Origin: Clostridia bacterium
GTDB lineage: Bacteria > Bacillota > Clostridia > Christensenellales > CAG-138
Reading direction: 5' to 3'
Length of the DNA: 46,249 nucleotides
Assembly (NCBI GenBank): GCA_003246365.1
Contig: QKAN01000194.1
Location: forward strand, 1 to 46,249
In this document: positions 1 to 8,189 of the stretch, in pieces
How positions within the stretch are numbered: the stretch's first letter is position 1
How the letters are laid out: the number at the start of each line of letters is the position of its first letter
Notes under the pieces: generated by a model
The model's database searches: none
Seen by the model: the letters and a program-made list of their open reading frames with translations, nothing else
Told to the model about the DNA's origin: nothing
Program-made: the position numbers and the translations under genes

Positions 1-24
1 TTACTGACAAATCAATTTCTTTGT

Positions 25-53
25 TTGACAACCCTCAGATATGACAGTAATCT
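25..53 (+). promoter_or_regulatory. Sigma-A-type promoter for the 86-1423 gene
   Basis: TTGACA at 25-30 and TAATCT at 48-53 are separated by 17 bases. The gene starts about 33 bases downstream behind a ribosome binding site (AAGGAG, 73-78). This is read from the sequence only. Confidence 0.6.
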
Positions 54-85
54 AATGTTATTGATATTATATAAGGAGTTATATA

Positions 86-1423
86 ATGTATAATCAAAAC
101 GGAATTGCCAATAAGTGCGATGAACTTCAATCTGACGCTTTTCCCACTAATCACTCTATTCACGATCATATCGGTCATACATCTGGAAAGGTAAACTTAT
201 CTTTACGTAAAAGTAGTTCGGCTGCAATAGAACCACTATTCTGGGTGTTATTTGCGCTTTACGTTCTCATTTATTTTTTTCTTTTTTATTTCCAGAGTAT
301 TAACTATGCTGGGCATTTCGGAGATTATCAGTCTGATTTCAATGCATACATTTTAGAAGCCTCGGGTATAAATAGTGGCCTCCCGTTTCCATATCGCGGT
401 TTGATTTGGTTGATCGAAATCCTGCATTGCTTTTTACCTATGAGTATTGCTAGTGCTATAGCAATACTAATCTTGTTCGCGCCCGTAGCCATATTGATCA
501 AAGTTATCCTTGAATTTTCGCTTTTTAATACTCTAAACGAAATATATCATCCGAATAATTTAAAGAGAAAATCCATGCACGTTCATATGTTGATTTCTCT
601 TCTTTGTTTCAGCTTGTTGTTTTTAGGGTCTATATATATTCCGCAATTTTCACCTTTCTTTTATCGAAATGTTCAAAGTGCCAATGTCGTCCATAATCAA
701 ACCGGAATGGCCGCCCGCACTTTCTCTGTATTCGCGTTTGTGCTTATGAGTTTAATATTATCCAATATCCGTTCATCTCTACGTATATCGCATCTAATCA
801 TGTTTAGCATATTTCTTTTAGTCACATTATGGGTAAAGCCCACATTCTCGACAGTTTATTTGCCTGTATATGGGATCATTTTGTTTATTGAATTTTTTAG
901 AAACAGATGCGAAAACTGGCGTAGAGTTTTCTTGGTTTGTTTGGCATTTGTTCCAGCACTTGCATTGTTGCTTTACCAATATGTAATTGTTTTCGGACAA
1001 AATGAGGGGATTGGATTTCAACCGTTTCGATTGCTTGAAACCCGCACTCCTCTCTTTATTCTTCAAGCAATCGCATTTCCTCTATATATTTTATTGACAA
1101 ACCTTCACTCTTTCCAATCCTATGATCGGAGTGTTGATGGCATTTCCTGGCGAATTTCATGGTACGGATTTGTTGTTGCTCTGATCCAACGATATTGTTT
1201 CTACGAAAAAGGTTCTCGAATAAATGACGGCAATTTTGGTTGGGGTTATATTCTTGCTTTATTCTTTCTCTTTATAACGAGTTTGATTGTTTGGGTAAAA
1301 AGCATGAAGCTCAGAAAATCTTATACATACCATTTTGGCGCCGCATTCTTGTTTGCATGCCATACGATTTGCGGAGTGTTATATTTTACTTGGACTTTTC
1401 TTGGCGGGCACTTTTACATATAA
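86..1423 (+). CDS. Polytopic membrane protein of unknown function, AT-rich
   Basis: I do not recognise this 445-residue protein. It has a hydrophilic N-terminus of about 45 residues followed by roughly ten hydrophobic segments (about residues 46-70, 105-140, 165-190, 208-230, 233-275, 285-305, 325-345, 385-405 and 418-440). The loops carry aromatic residues and a few conserved-looking polar positions (GDYQSDF near 85-91, HNQTG near 203-207). The overall shape resembles GT-C-type polytopic glycosyltransferases or polymer-handling membrane proteins, but no diagnostic motif is visible. The start is supported by AAGGAG seven bases upstream of the ATG and by a consensus promoter. It stands alone, converges on lysS, and is far more AT-rich than its neighbours with different codon use, which suggests horizontal acquisition. 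Coding status is good; function is unknown. Confidence 0.8.
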   Translation: MYNQNGIANKCDELQSDAFPTNHSIHDHIGHTSGKVNLSLRKSSSAAIEPLFWVLFALYVLIYFFLFYFQSINYAGHFGDYQSDFNAYILEASGINSGLPFPYRGLIWLIEILHCFLPMSIASAIAILILFAPVAILIKVILEFSLFNTLNEIYHPNNLKRKSMHVHMLISLLCFSLLFLGSIYIPQFSPFFYRNVQSANVVHNQTGMAARTFSVFAFVLMSLILSNIRSSLRISHLIMFSIFLLVTLWVKPTFSTVYLPVYGIILFIEFFRNRCENWRRVFLVCLAFVPALALLLYQYVIVFGQNEGIGFQPFRLLETRTPLFILQAIAFPLYILLTNLHSFQSYDRSVDGISWRISWYGFVVALIQRYCFYEKGSRINDGNFGWGYILALFFLFITSLIVWVKSMKLRKSYTYHFGAAFLFACHTICGVLYFTWTFLGGHFYI

Positions 1424-1448
1424 CACAAATTCGAAATCCGACACAGAA

Positions 1449-1482
1449 AAACGTGCTGCCCACTGTGATGGTCAGCACGTTT
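1449..1482. terminator. Bidirectional terminator between the 86-1423 gene and lysS
   Basis: The arms AAACGTGCTG (1449-1458) and CAGCACGTTT (1473-1482) form a 10-bp stem. On the minus strand it is followed by a T-run, so it best serves lysS; on the plus strand it is followed by a weaker T-rich stretch. Confidence 0.7.
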
Positions 1483-1504
1483 CGTTTATTCTGTTTGAAC
1501 AGAT

Positions 1505-3028
1505 TTATTTCACCGGCTTCATCGTCGGGAAGAGCAGCACGTCGCGAATCGTCGCCGCGTCGGTTAAGAGCATGACCAGGCGGTCGATTCCGATGCCGAT
1601 GCCACCCGTCGGAGGCAGGCCGTATTCCAGCGCAAGGCAGAAGTCTTCGTCGATCATCATCGCCTCGTCGTCGCCCTTGGCGCGTTCCTGCGCCTGCTGC
1701 ACAAACCGTCCACGTTGATCAACGGGATCGTTGAGCTCCGAAAACGCGTTGGCGTATTCGTGTCCCGCGATAAAGAGCTCAAACCGCTCGGTCAGGTGCG
1801 GCTCCTTGGGCTTGCGCTTGCTCAGCGGCGAAATCTCGACCGGATAGTCGATAATAAACGTCGGCTGAATCAGCGTATCTTCCACAAACGCATCAAATGC
1901 TTCGGCAAGCAGCTTGCCCTTCGTGGCGGTCTTGTCCTTTACCTCAAGCTTAAGCGCCTTTGCCTTTTCGCGCGCTTCTTCATCCGTTGCGCAGCCGTAG
2001 AAATCCACGCCCGTCGCGTTCTTGACCGCTTCGTTCATGGTGACGCGCGCAAACGGCGGCGTAAGGTCAATCGCCTGCTCTTGATAGGTAATCTGCGTTT
2101 TGCCGTTTACAGCCATGCAGCAGCGGGAGATCAAGTCCTCCGCCAGCTCCATCATGCCGTTGTAGTCGGTATACGCCTGGTACGCCTCGATGGTCGTAAA
2201 CTCCGGGTTGTGCATCGCGTCCATGCCCTCGTTGCGGAAAAGGCGGCCGATTTCATAAACCCGCTCCAGCCCGCCGACGACGCATTCCTTTAAATGCAAT
2301 TCCGTCGCGATGCGCAGATACATGTCGAGATCCAGCGTGTTGTGATGCGTCACAAACGGCCGCGCGGAAGCGCCGCTTGCGGTCGTGTTGAGCACGGGCG
2401 TCTCCACCTCGATAAATCCGCGCTCGTCCATGCGGCGGCGTATTTCCGTGATGATGCGACTACGCTTTTGGAACATGTCGCGCACTTCGGGGTTGACGAT
2501 CAGGTCGACAAACCGCTGACGGTACCGAAGTTCCGCGTCCTTCAATCCGTGATACTTCTCCGGCAGCGGACGCAGGGACTTGCTTAAGAGAATAATCTCC
2601 TGCGCATGAACGCTGATCTCACCGGTTCTTGTAACAAACACATATCCTTTCACGCCGACGATATCGCCGATGTCAAACGTCTTGAACGCATTGTATTCTT
2701 CTTCGCCCAAATCGTCCCGCTTGCAGTACACCTGAATGCGGCCCTTCGCATCCAGCAAATGCGCAAAGCTCGCCTTGCCCATAATGCGGCGCGAAATCAT
2801 TCGTCCCGCGATGGAAACGATTTTTCCGTGTTCGCCTTCCTGCGGCGCGGGCGCGGCCAGAATGTCGCTGCTGAAATCACTCACGTCATATGTGGTGTTG
2901 GCAAACGGGTCTTTTCCCGCCGCCTGTAGGTCGCTCAGCTTATCGCGGCGAATCTGCAGCAGCTCCGAGAGCTGTTCCTGCGTAAGTTCCGGTTGTTCCT
3001 GTTCAACAGGCGGGCGTTCCATATCCAT
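1505..3028 (-). CDS. lysS: Lysyl-tRNA synthetase, class II
   Basis: LysS attaches lysine to tRNA-Lys in the cytoplasm using ATP. The 507-residue protein has the usual bacterial layout: an N-terminal OB-fold anticodon-binding domain (about residues 65-165) and a class II catalytic core. Class II motif 2 is visible as the FRNEGMD segment, and motif 3 as GGIGIGIDRLVMLL near the C-terminus. Length is normal for the family. The start ATG follows TAGGAG closely. The gene lies 64 bases downstream of greA with a terminator-like hairpin in between and no promoter of its own that I can see, so expression probably depends on read-through from greA. The greA-lysS pairing is common in Firmicutes. Confidence 0.97.
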   Translation of the reverse strand: MDMERPPVEQEQPELTQEQLSELLQIRRDKLSDLQAAGKDPFANTTYDVSDFSSDILAAPAPQEGEHGKIVSIAGRMISRRIMGKASFAHLLDAKGRIQVYCKRDDLGEEEYNAFKTFDIGDIVGVKGYVFVTRTGEISVHAQEIILLSKSLRPLPEKYHGLKDAELRYRQRFVDLIVNPEVRDMFQKRSRIITEIRRRMDERGFIEVETPVLNTTASGASARPFVTHHNTLDLDMYLRIATELHLKECVVGGLERVYEIGRLFRNEGMDAMHNPEFTTIEAYQAYTDYNGMMELAEDLISRCCMAVNGKTQITYQEQAIDLTPPFARVTMNEAVKNATGVDFYGCATDEEAREKAKALKLEVKDKTATKGKLLAEAFDAFVEDTLIQPTFIIDYPVEISPLSKRKPKEPHLTERFELFIAGHEYANAFSELNDPVDQRGRFVQQAQERAKGDDEAMMIDEDFCLALEYGLPPTGGIGIGIDRLVMLLTDAATIRDVLLFPTMKPVK

Positions 3029-3049
3029 TTTCTCCTATACTCCTTTTAC

Positions 3050-3075
3050 AAAAAACAAGGGGGCCGTCAGCCCCC
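3050..3075 (-). terminator. Terminator-like hairpin between greA and lysS
   Basis: On the minus strand a stem GGGGGC/GCCCCC (3070-3075 with 3059-3064) is followed by a T-run at 3050-3055. It sits only about 25 bases before the lysS start, leaving no room for a separate lysS promoter, so it may act as a partial terminator tuning greA against lysS. Confidence 0.65.
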
Positions 3076-3092
3076 GTAAAAAACCGCTCGCG

Positions 3093-3566
3093 TTACTTGC
3101 CGATTGCGGTGATCTTCAGCTTCAGCATGCCGCCGGGGGTTGTAACCTCGACCACATCGCCGGATTTATGACCCAGCACAGCCTTGCCGATTGGCGACTC
3201 GTTCGAGATACGCCCGTTGGAAGGATCGGTCTCTGCGCTGCCGACGATCTGGAAGGTGTATTTTTTCGTTTTATCGACCATGTCGGAAAGCTTCACCGTT
3301 GCGCCCACGCCGACCGTAGTATAGTCGATCGCGTTCTCGTCGATGACTTTCGCGTTTTTCAGCTCGTTTTCCAGCTGTACAATATCGTACTCGTTTTTCG
3401 CCTGCTCATTTTTCGCCGCGTCATATTCTGCGTTTTCAGAGAGGTCTCCAAACGCGCGGGCAATTTTCAGCTGCTCGGCAATCTCAAGACGTTTCGTCGT
3501 TTTGAGATATTCCAAGCGCTCTTCCCGTTTTGCAATCTCTTCAGGCGTAAGCCAGGTTTCAGCCAT
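3093..3566 (-). CDS. greA: Transcription elongation factor GreA
   Basis: GreA binds the RNA polymerase secondary channel and stimulates cleavage of backtracked transcripts. The 157-residue length is standard. Residues 1-75 form the long antiparallel coiled coil, with the acidic tip in the segment [13 protein letters not shown]. The C-terminal FKBP-like domain includes the [14 protein letters not shown] segment typical of GreA. The start ATG lies behind AAGGAG. A near-perfect sigma-A promoter (3623-3651) overlaps the end of dusB, so greA starts its own transcript, with lysS downstream. Confidence 0.97.
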   Translation of the reverse strand: MAETWLTPEEIAKREERLEYLKTTKRLEIAEQLKIARAFGDLSENAEYDAAKNEQAKNEYDIVQLENELKNAKVIDENAIDYTTVGVGATVKLSDMVDKTKKYTFQIVGSAETDPSNGRISNESPIGKAVLGHKSGDVVEVTTPGGMLKLKITAIGK

Positions 3567-3622
3567 GGTTCATTCTCCTTTTTAACGGGCAGGATGCGTA
3601 TGTTCCTATACCGTGTTTACCT

Positions 3623-3651
3623 ATTATATTTGCGCAAAAAAGTCGTGTCAA
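3623..3651 (-). promoter_or_regulatory. Consensus sigma-A promoter for greA-lysS
   Basis: On the minus strand TTGACA (3651-3646) and TATAAT (3628-3623) are separated by 17 bases, a full consensus match. The -35 hexamer overlaps the TGA stop codon of dusB (3650-3648). A 5' UTR of about 50 bases precedes greA. Confidence 0.85.
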
Positions 3652-4598
3652 CCCCATATTTGCTCGAGTTCTTCCAGTGTTTTGCAGGAATTGACGCGAA
3701 TTCGGAGTTTTGCCGCCTCCGGAAACCCCCGCAGATAAAACGCGAGGTGTTTTCGCAGTTCTACAATCGCGTGATCTCCTTTTTCCGCAAGCGCCATGCG
3801 CGCATGCCGCAGCGCGGTCTCGCGCCGCTCTTCCCAGGTTGGCGGCGTGTAGACTCGTCCGTCCAACGCCGCGCGGATTTCCGCAAACACAAACGGATTG
3901 CCCAGCGCACCGCGACCGAGCATAATCCCGTCGCATCCCGTTTCGCGCAGCGTCTCCAGCGCGGATGCCGCGTCGTGGACATCGCCGTTTGCAATCACCG
4001 GGATCGAAACCGCCTGTTTCACCGCCGCCATGCAGGCGCGATCCGCTTTTCCGGAATACATCTGCGCGCGCGTTCTGCCGTGGATGGTGACGAATGCGGC
4101 GCCGTTGTCCTCGCAAACGCGGGCAAACGCCTCAGCATTCAGGTGTTCGTCGTCCCAGCCTTTGCGGAATTTCACCGAAACCGGAACATGCGCGGCCTTT
4201 ACCGTTGCCGCAACGATGCGGCCCGCAAGCTTCGGATCGAGCATCAGCGCGGAACCGTCCCCGTTACCTGCGATTTTCGGCGCAGGGCAACCCATGTTCA
4301 GATCGATCGAGAGCAGCTTTTCGCCGAGATCGCGCTCCACAATCGCAACCGCGTTTGCAAGCGTCTCCGGCTCGCTGCCGAACAGCTGAACGCAAAACGG
4401 CGCGTCCTCGTCCCGTGTAAAATACAGCGCCCGGGTCTTCTCGCTCATATAGAGCAGTCCCTTGGCGCTGATCATTTCGCTGAAAACCAAATCTGCTCCC
4501 CGCTCGCGGCAGAGCAGACGAAACGTGCGGTCGGAAAACCCTGCCATCGGCGCGAGGCAAACGGCCGGCCTGTCCGCCGAAAAGATACCCTTCGTCAT
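3648..4598 (-). CDS. dusB: tRNA-dihydrouridine synthase (DusB type)
   Basis: This FMN-dependent enzyme reduces uridine to dihydrouridine in tRNA. The 316-residue protein has the Dus TIM-barrel start (LAPMAGFSDRTFR, residues 15-27) and the active-site segment NMGCPAPKIAGNGDGSAL, in which Cys104 is the expected catalytic acid. KFRKGWDD and HGRTRAQMYSG match conserved substrate and FMN-binding regions. Its ATG overlaps the stop of the upstream gene (ATGA, 4595-4598) and has no clear ribosome binding site, so translation is probably coupled. Assignment to Dus is firm; the DusB subclass is inferred from the Firmicute context. Confidence 0.93.
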   Translation of the reverse strand: MTKGIFSADRPAVCLAPMAGFSDRTFRLLCRERGADLVFSEMISAKGLLYMSEKTRALYFTRDEDAPFCVQLFGSEPETLANAVAIVERDLGEKLLSIDLNMGCPAPKIAGNGDGSALMLDPKLAGRIVAATVKAAHVPVSVKFRKGWDDEHLNAEAFARVCEDNGAAFVTIHGRTRAQMYSGKADRACMAAVKQAVSIPVIANGDVHDAASALETLRETGCDGIMLGRGALGNPFVFAEIRAALDGRVYTPPTWEERRETALRHARMALAEKGDHAIVELRKHLAFYLRGFPEAAKLRIRVNSCKTLEELEQIWG

Positions 4599-5242
4599 GG
4601 CGTAACCGTCGGCGCGTCCGTCGGTTTTGGCGTCGGGGTTGCCGCCGGAATCGGAGATTCATTCGGGTCCGGCGTGCCGAGATTGGAGTTGTCGGGGTTT
4701 TCTTCAACAACCGTCAGCTCGGAGATATACCAACGGGAATTTACATTGATGAACTTAATCTTATACCGGCGCGGCGTCCATTCCGGCAGCGGAAAATCGT
4801 CCGCGCTCTGATCCTCGCCGAGTTGGTCTGCGTTGATCGACCCTTTGAGCGACACGCGCTCCGTCGCGGTCACGACGGCGCTCATCGACCAGGGCAGCAC
4901 GCTGATGCGTTCGATCGTGAGATCGTAGTTATAGTCGGAAATCGTATAGTTCGAATAGGTCGCATCCGACAGAGCGGAATCGTTCTCCAGAAAAGAGAGG
5001 GTGAAATACTCCTCCAGGTCGTTTCGTTCGCCTTCGGCAAACACACATTCCGCACGCAGCGCCATGCCTTCGGATGTCAGAATATAGAGGTTACTATATC
5101 GTTCCGCGGTCATAAACGCGCCGATGCAAAGAATCGCCGCCATAATGATTAATAGCAGCGTGCGTACGATATACAACATAGAACGCCGCGCAACGCGGAG
5201 CCTCTGTACATCCCTCGGTTCTTCGTATCCGGAATTTGTCAT
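4595..5242 (-). CDS. Single-pass membrane protein of unknown function with Pro/Thr tail
   Basis: I do not recognise a family for this 215-residue protein. A basic N-terminus (residues 10-20) is followed by one transmembrane helix (about 23-43). A soluble, mostly polar domain (about 50-190) follows that is probably extracytoplasmic, then a low-complexity tail rich in Pro, Thr and Ala. The start is set at 5242 because it lies behind GAAGGTG and downstream of a good promoter (5262-5290); reading from further upstream would begin inside the promoter. It is the first gene of a unit with dusB, overlapping it by four bases. The Pro-Thr tail echoes the Pro-Thr stretches of the SpoIID-like protein at 40959-43841. 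Confidence 0.85.
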   Translation of the reverse strand: MTNSGYEEPRDVQRLRVARRSMLYIVRTLLLIIMAAILCIGAFMTAERYSNLYILTSEGMALRAECVFAEGERNDLEEYFTLSFLENDSALSDATYSNYTISDYNYDLTIERISVLPWSMSAVVTATERVSLKGSINADQLGEDQSADDFPLPEWTPRRYKIKFINVNSRWYISELTVVEENPDNSNLGTPDPNESPIPAATPTPKPTDAPTVTP

Positions 5243-5261
5243 GTTTTCACCTTCGATCGCT

Positions 5262-5290
5262 ATGATAGCATATCCCATACCGGTTGGCAA
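5262..5290 (-). promoter_or_regulatory. Promoter for the 4595-5242 gene and dusB
   Basis: On the minus strand TTGCCA (5290-5285) and TATCAT (5267-5262) are separated by 17 bases. The expected transcript start is about 12 bases before the GTG-rich ribosome binding site of the gene. Confidence 0.65.
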
Positions 5291-5380
5291 ACCAACAAAT
5301 TGGAAACAAACATTGCGCCTTTCGACACATTTTCTCGCGGAACAATCGTGATTTTCTCACAAGGATGGCGGCGTTTGCGG

Positions 5381-5408
5381 TTGACATGTTTTTACCGCGG
5401 GGTATAAT
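5381..5408 (+). promoter_or_regulatory. Sigma-A promoter for the Mrp gene
   Basis: TTGACA (5381-5386) and TATAAT (5403-5408) are separated by 16 bases. The leader is about 95 bases and contains a small hairpin, TTTCCG/CGGAAA (about 5421-5441), of unknown meaning. Confidence 0.8.
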
Positions 5409-5508
5409 AAGAAGCGTTGAGTTTCCGGCAAATATCGGAAACTGTATTCTCTTGTTCTTTGCTTACGGCGAAGACGGCAAAATTCGCAAACGAAGGAAAC
5501 TTTACATT

Positions 5509-6348
5509 ATGGAAGAATGCACCCACGATTGTTCGAGCTGTTCCGCTAGCTGTGACAGCCGCGAAAAAACCAGTCTCATCGAAGCACCGCACGTATTGAC
5601 GCATGTGAAAAAAGTCATCGGCGTGGTCAGCGGCAAAGGCGGCGTCGGAAAATCCATCGTCACCTCTATGCTTGCCGTGCTCATGCGCCGCAGAGGATAT
5701 CGCACCGCCATTCTGGACGCGGACATCACCGGCCCTTCGATTCCGCAGGCGTTCGGTCTGCATGACCGCGCGGAAGGCTCGGATCAGGGCATCTTCCCCG
5801 TGCTGAGCAAGACCGGCGTCGAAGTAATGAGCATGAACCTGCTGCTCGAAAACGAAACCGATCCTGTCGTCTGGCGCGGGCCAATCATCGCGGGCTCTGT
5901 TAAACAGTTTTGGACGGACGTGCTTTGGGGCAGCGTGGACATCATGTTCATCGACATGCCTCCGGGAACGGGCGACGTACCGCTGACAGTATTCCAGTCC
6001 ATCCCTGTGGACGGCATCATCGTTGTCACCTCGCCGCAGCAGCTTGTCAGCATGATTGTGGAAAAAGCTGTTCATATGGCGGGATTGATGAAGATCCCCG
6101 TGCTTGCACTTGTGCAAAACATGAGCTTCGTCAAGTGCTCCGGCTGCGAGGAAGTCATCCGCCCGTTCGGCGAAAGCGATTTGAAGGCGCTTGCCGCGAA
6201 GCACGACATTCAAGCCACCGCCGAACTGCCGATTCAAAAAGAGCTTGCCACCGCATGCGACGCTGGATTGATTGAACTGTTCGAAGGCGATTGGCTCAAC
6301 GGTCTGGCGGACATGCTCGAAGACATGGTAGCAGAAGATAAAAAATAA
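5509..6348 (+). CDS. Mrp/Nbp35-type P-loop ATPase, iron-sulfur cluster carrier
   Basis: Proteins of this family bind and transfer Fe-S clusters in an ATP-dependent way in the cytosol. The 279-residue protein has a deviant Walker A GKGGVGKS (residues 42-49), the IDMPPGTGD segment and a C-terminal CxxC (Cys210, Cys213), the shared cluster-bridging pair of Mrp/Nbp35 dimers. It also has an N-terminal cluster of four cysteines (Cys4, 8, 11, 15), the Nbp35-like arrangement rather than the domain-only Mrp form. The start at 5509 is chosen because CGAAGGAAAC lies just upstream and the cysteine cluster begins right after it; an in-frame extension upstream overlaps the promoter. It is transcribed alone, divergently from the 4595-5242 gene. 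Confidence 0.92.
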   Translation: MEECTHDCSSCSASCDSREKTSLIEAPHVLTHVKKVIGVVSGKGGVGKSIVTSMLAVLMRRRGYRTAILDADITGPSIPQAFGLHDRAEGSDQGIFPVLSKTGVEVMSMNLLLENETDPVVWRGPIIAGSVKQFWTDVLWGSVDIMFIDMPPGTGDVPLTVFQSIPVDGIIVVTSPQQLVSMIVEKAVHMAGLMKIPVLALVQNMSFVKCSGCEEVIRPFGESDLKALAAKHDIQATAELPIQKELATACDAGLIELFEGDWLNGLADMLEDMVAEDKK

Positions 6349-6468
6349 CTCTCAATCGGAATATCACTGATCCGGTTCAAATGTTTCTGGCCCTGCATCA
6401 TCGCAGGGTCAGTCCATATCTGTAGATGCATTTCTGTCATACCGGAAGGCTATATAATCGTGCGGCTA

Positions 6469-6477
6469 TGGTATAAT
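6469..6477 (+). promoter_or_regulatory. Extended -10 promoter for the cupin gene
   Basis: TGGTATAAT (6469-6477) is a full extended -10 element about 60 bases before the cupin start. No good -35 hexamer is present, as is common with extended -10 promoters. Confidence 0.5.
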
Positions 6478-6536
6478 CAGGATTGACTGAAGCACAGTAG
6501 TTGACTCGTAATTCGACACAAAGGAGATTTGGTCCG

Positions 6537-6899
6537 ATGCAATCGCACATTGATGAAACAAAAATCGTAACGCTTCCCGATGGCTTATACAAAAACGTAA
6601 AGGGACAGGTTCTGATCTCTCCGGCCTGCGGTTCCGAGGAAAATGTTCTGCGGCTTTTTCACATTGCGCAGGACGGCTATTCCGCCAACCACGAGCACGA
6701 CTACCCGCACTATGTCTATGTTCTCGAAGGCGAAGGGTATATCGAATTAAATCATGAAAAGTTCCCGATCCGTGCCGGATCATATGCCTTTGTACCCAAC
6801 AATGTTCAGCACCAGCTGGTCAACACAACAACAACGGGACAAACCCTGAAATTCCTTTGCATGGTTCCGGTTGAAGGCCACAAGGGGTTCCCCGAATAA
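6537..6899 (+). CDS. Small single-domain cupin protein
   Basis: This is a 120-residue single-domain cupin. The first cupin motif is visible as NHEHDYPHYVYVLEGEG, supplying His residues near 52, 54 and 58 for a metal, and the second as PNNVQHQLVN near residue 90. Such proteins bind sugars, small acids or metals, or act as isomerases or dioxygenases; nothing here decides the substrate. The start at 6537 follows AAGGAGAT with good spacing. It has its own extended -10 promoter and a strong downstream terminator, so it is monocistronic. Its neighbours, an Fe-S carrier and threonine catabolism, do not indicate a role. Confidence 0.85.
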   Translation: MQSHIDETKIVTLPDGLYKNVKGQVLISPACGSEENVLRLFHIAQDGYSANHEHDYPHYVYVLEGEGYIELNHEKFPIRAGSYAFVPNNVQHQLVNTTTTGQTLKFLCMVPVEGHKGFPE

Positions 6900-6928
6900 C
6901 GCCTGACGCGACCAATCCCAGTTAAAAC

Positions 6929-6972
6929 AAAAGGGCTTGCAGTTTGTAAATTACAAACCGCAGGCCCTTTTC
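6929..6972. terminator. Bidirectional terminator between the cupin gene and kbl
   Basis: A long interrupted stem pairs AAAAGGGC and GTTTGTAA with TTACAAAC and GGCCCTTTT. It has A-rich and T-rich flanks on both sides and so serves both converging genes. Confidence 0.8.
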
Positions 6973-7004
6973 TTTATTAACTAAATGGATTTATTTGTCT
7001 TACT

Positions 7005-8189
7005 TTATATCCCCATCTCGGCCTTTACGGCGGCGAAGGCCGAAACCGCAAAGTCGAGGTCCTCTTTTGTATGCGCGGCGGAAACCTGCGTGCGGATGCG
7101 CGCCTTGCCCATCGGTACAACGGGATAGAAGAACCCGACGACATAGACGCCGTGCTCCAGCATCTTTGCCGCGAACTCCTGCGCAATCTTTGCGTCGTAA
7201 AGCATCACGGGGACGATCGGGTGCTCGCTCTTGGGCACATCGAACCCAAGTTTGCCCAACTCCGCGCGGAAATACCGCGTGTTCTCGTGTAGTTTGTCGC
7301 GAAGCTCGGTCGATTCTTCCAGCAAATCGAGCACTTTGATGCTCGCGGCACAGATCGCGGGCGCAACGGTGTTGGAAAACAGATACGGGCGCGAACGCTG
7401 CCGCAGCAGATCGACAATCTCCTGCTTTGCCGCCGTGTAGCCGCCGGAAGCGCCGCCGAGCGCCTTGCCCAGCGTTCCGGTGATGATGTCTACGCGTCCC
7501 ATCACGCCGCAATATTCGTGTGTACCGCGTCCGTGCTCACCCATAAAACCAACCGCGTGGCTGTCGTCCACCATGACCAGCGCGCCGTATTCTTCCGCAA
7601 GATCGCAGATGGCGGAAAGGTTCGCGATGAACCCGTCCATAGAAAACACGCCGTCGGTCGCGATGAGCTTGATGCGCGCGCCTTTCGCCGCCTCCAACTG
7701 CTCCCTAAGGCTCAGCATGTCGTTGTTTTTATAGCGGTACCGCGCGGCTTTGCAGAGGCGAACACCGTCTATGATGCTTGCGTGGTTAAGCTCATCCGAA
7801 ATCACCGCGTCCGCGTCGGTCAGCAGCGTTTCAAACAGGCCGCCGTTCGCGTCGAAACAGGAGCTGTAGAGAATTGCATCGTCCATGCCGAGAAAGCCCG
7901 CAATGCGCTTTTCCAGCTCTTTGTGGATGCTCTGCGTGCCGCAGATGAAGCGCACGGAGGAAAGCCCATATCCCCATGCGTCGTATGCGGCTTTTGCGGC
8001 GGCGATCAAATCGGCGTTGTCTGCAAGACCCAGATAATTGTTGGCGCACATGTTCAGCACGCCGTTTGCCGCCGTGGTGTCAATCCGCGCGCCTTGCGGC
8101 GTCGTGATGACGCGCTCGTTTTTATAGGTACCCGCGTCGCGAATTTCATGCAACGCGGTTCGATAGATTTCATATGCCTGTTTGCTCAT
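7005..8189 (-). CDS. kbl: Glycine C-acetyltransferase (2-amino-3-ketobutyrate CoA ligase)
   Basis: Kbl cleaves 2-amino-3-ketobutyrate with CoA to glycine and acetyl-CoA, the second step of threonine degradation. The 394-residue protein is a fold-type I PLP enzyme of the alpha-oxoamine synthase family. Lys242 in GTLGKALGG is the PLP lysine, [11 protein letters not shown] (about 207-217) is the cofactor-binding Asp/His segment, and SSCFDANGG matches the family. The ATG overlaps the tdh stop by four bases (8186-8189) and has GGAGGTG just upstream, so kbl is co-transcribed and translationally coupled with tdh. The related KBL-type synthases (serine palmitoyltransferase, BioF) are unlikely given the partner gene. 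Confidence 0.95.
   Translation of the reverse strand: MSKQAYEIYRTALHEIRDAGTYKNERVITTPQGARIDTTAANGVLNMCANNYLGLADNADLIAAAKAAYDAWGYGLSSVRFICGTQSIHKELEKRIAGFLGMDDAILYSSCFDANGGLFETLLTDADAVISDELNHASIIDGVRLCKAARYRYKNNDMLSLREQLEAAKGARIKLIATDGVFSMDGFIANLSAICDLAEEYGALVMVDDSHAVGFMGEHGRGTHEYCGVMGRVDIITGTLGKALGGASGGYTAAKQEIVDLLRQRSRPYLFSNTVAPAICAASIKVLDLLEESTELRDKLHENTRYFRAELGKLGFDVPKSEHPIVPVMLYDAKIAQEFAAKMLEHGVYVVGFFYPVVPMGKARIRTQVSAAHTKEDLDFAVSAFAAVKAEMGI

Noticed and set aside
2736-4811. Long open frame (about 690 codons) on the plus strand across greA, dusB and the next gene
   Set aside because: It is antisense to three well-supported minus-strand genes, has no ribosome binding site and shows no recognisable protein; it is a by-product of GC-rich codon use.
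6388-6411. Nine-pair hairpin between the Mrp gene and the cupin gene
   Set aside because: No T-run follows on either strand, so it cannot be called a terminator; may be chance.
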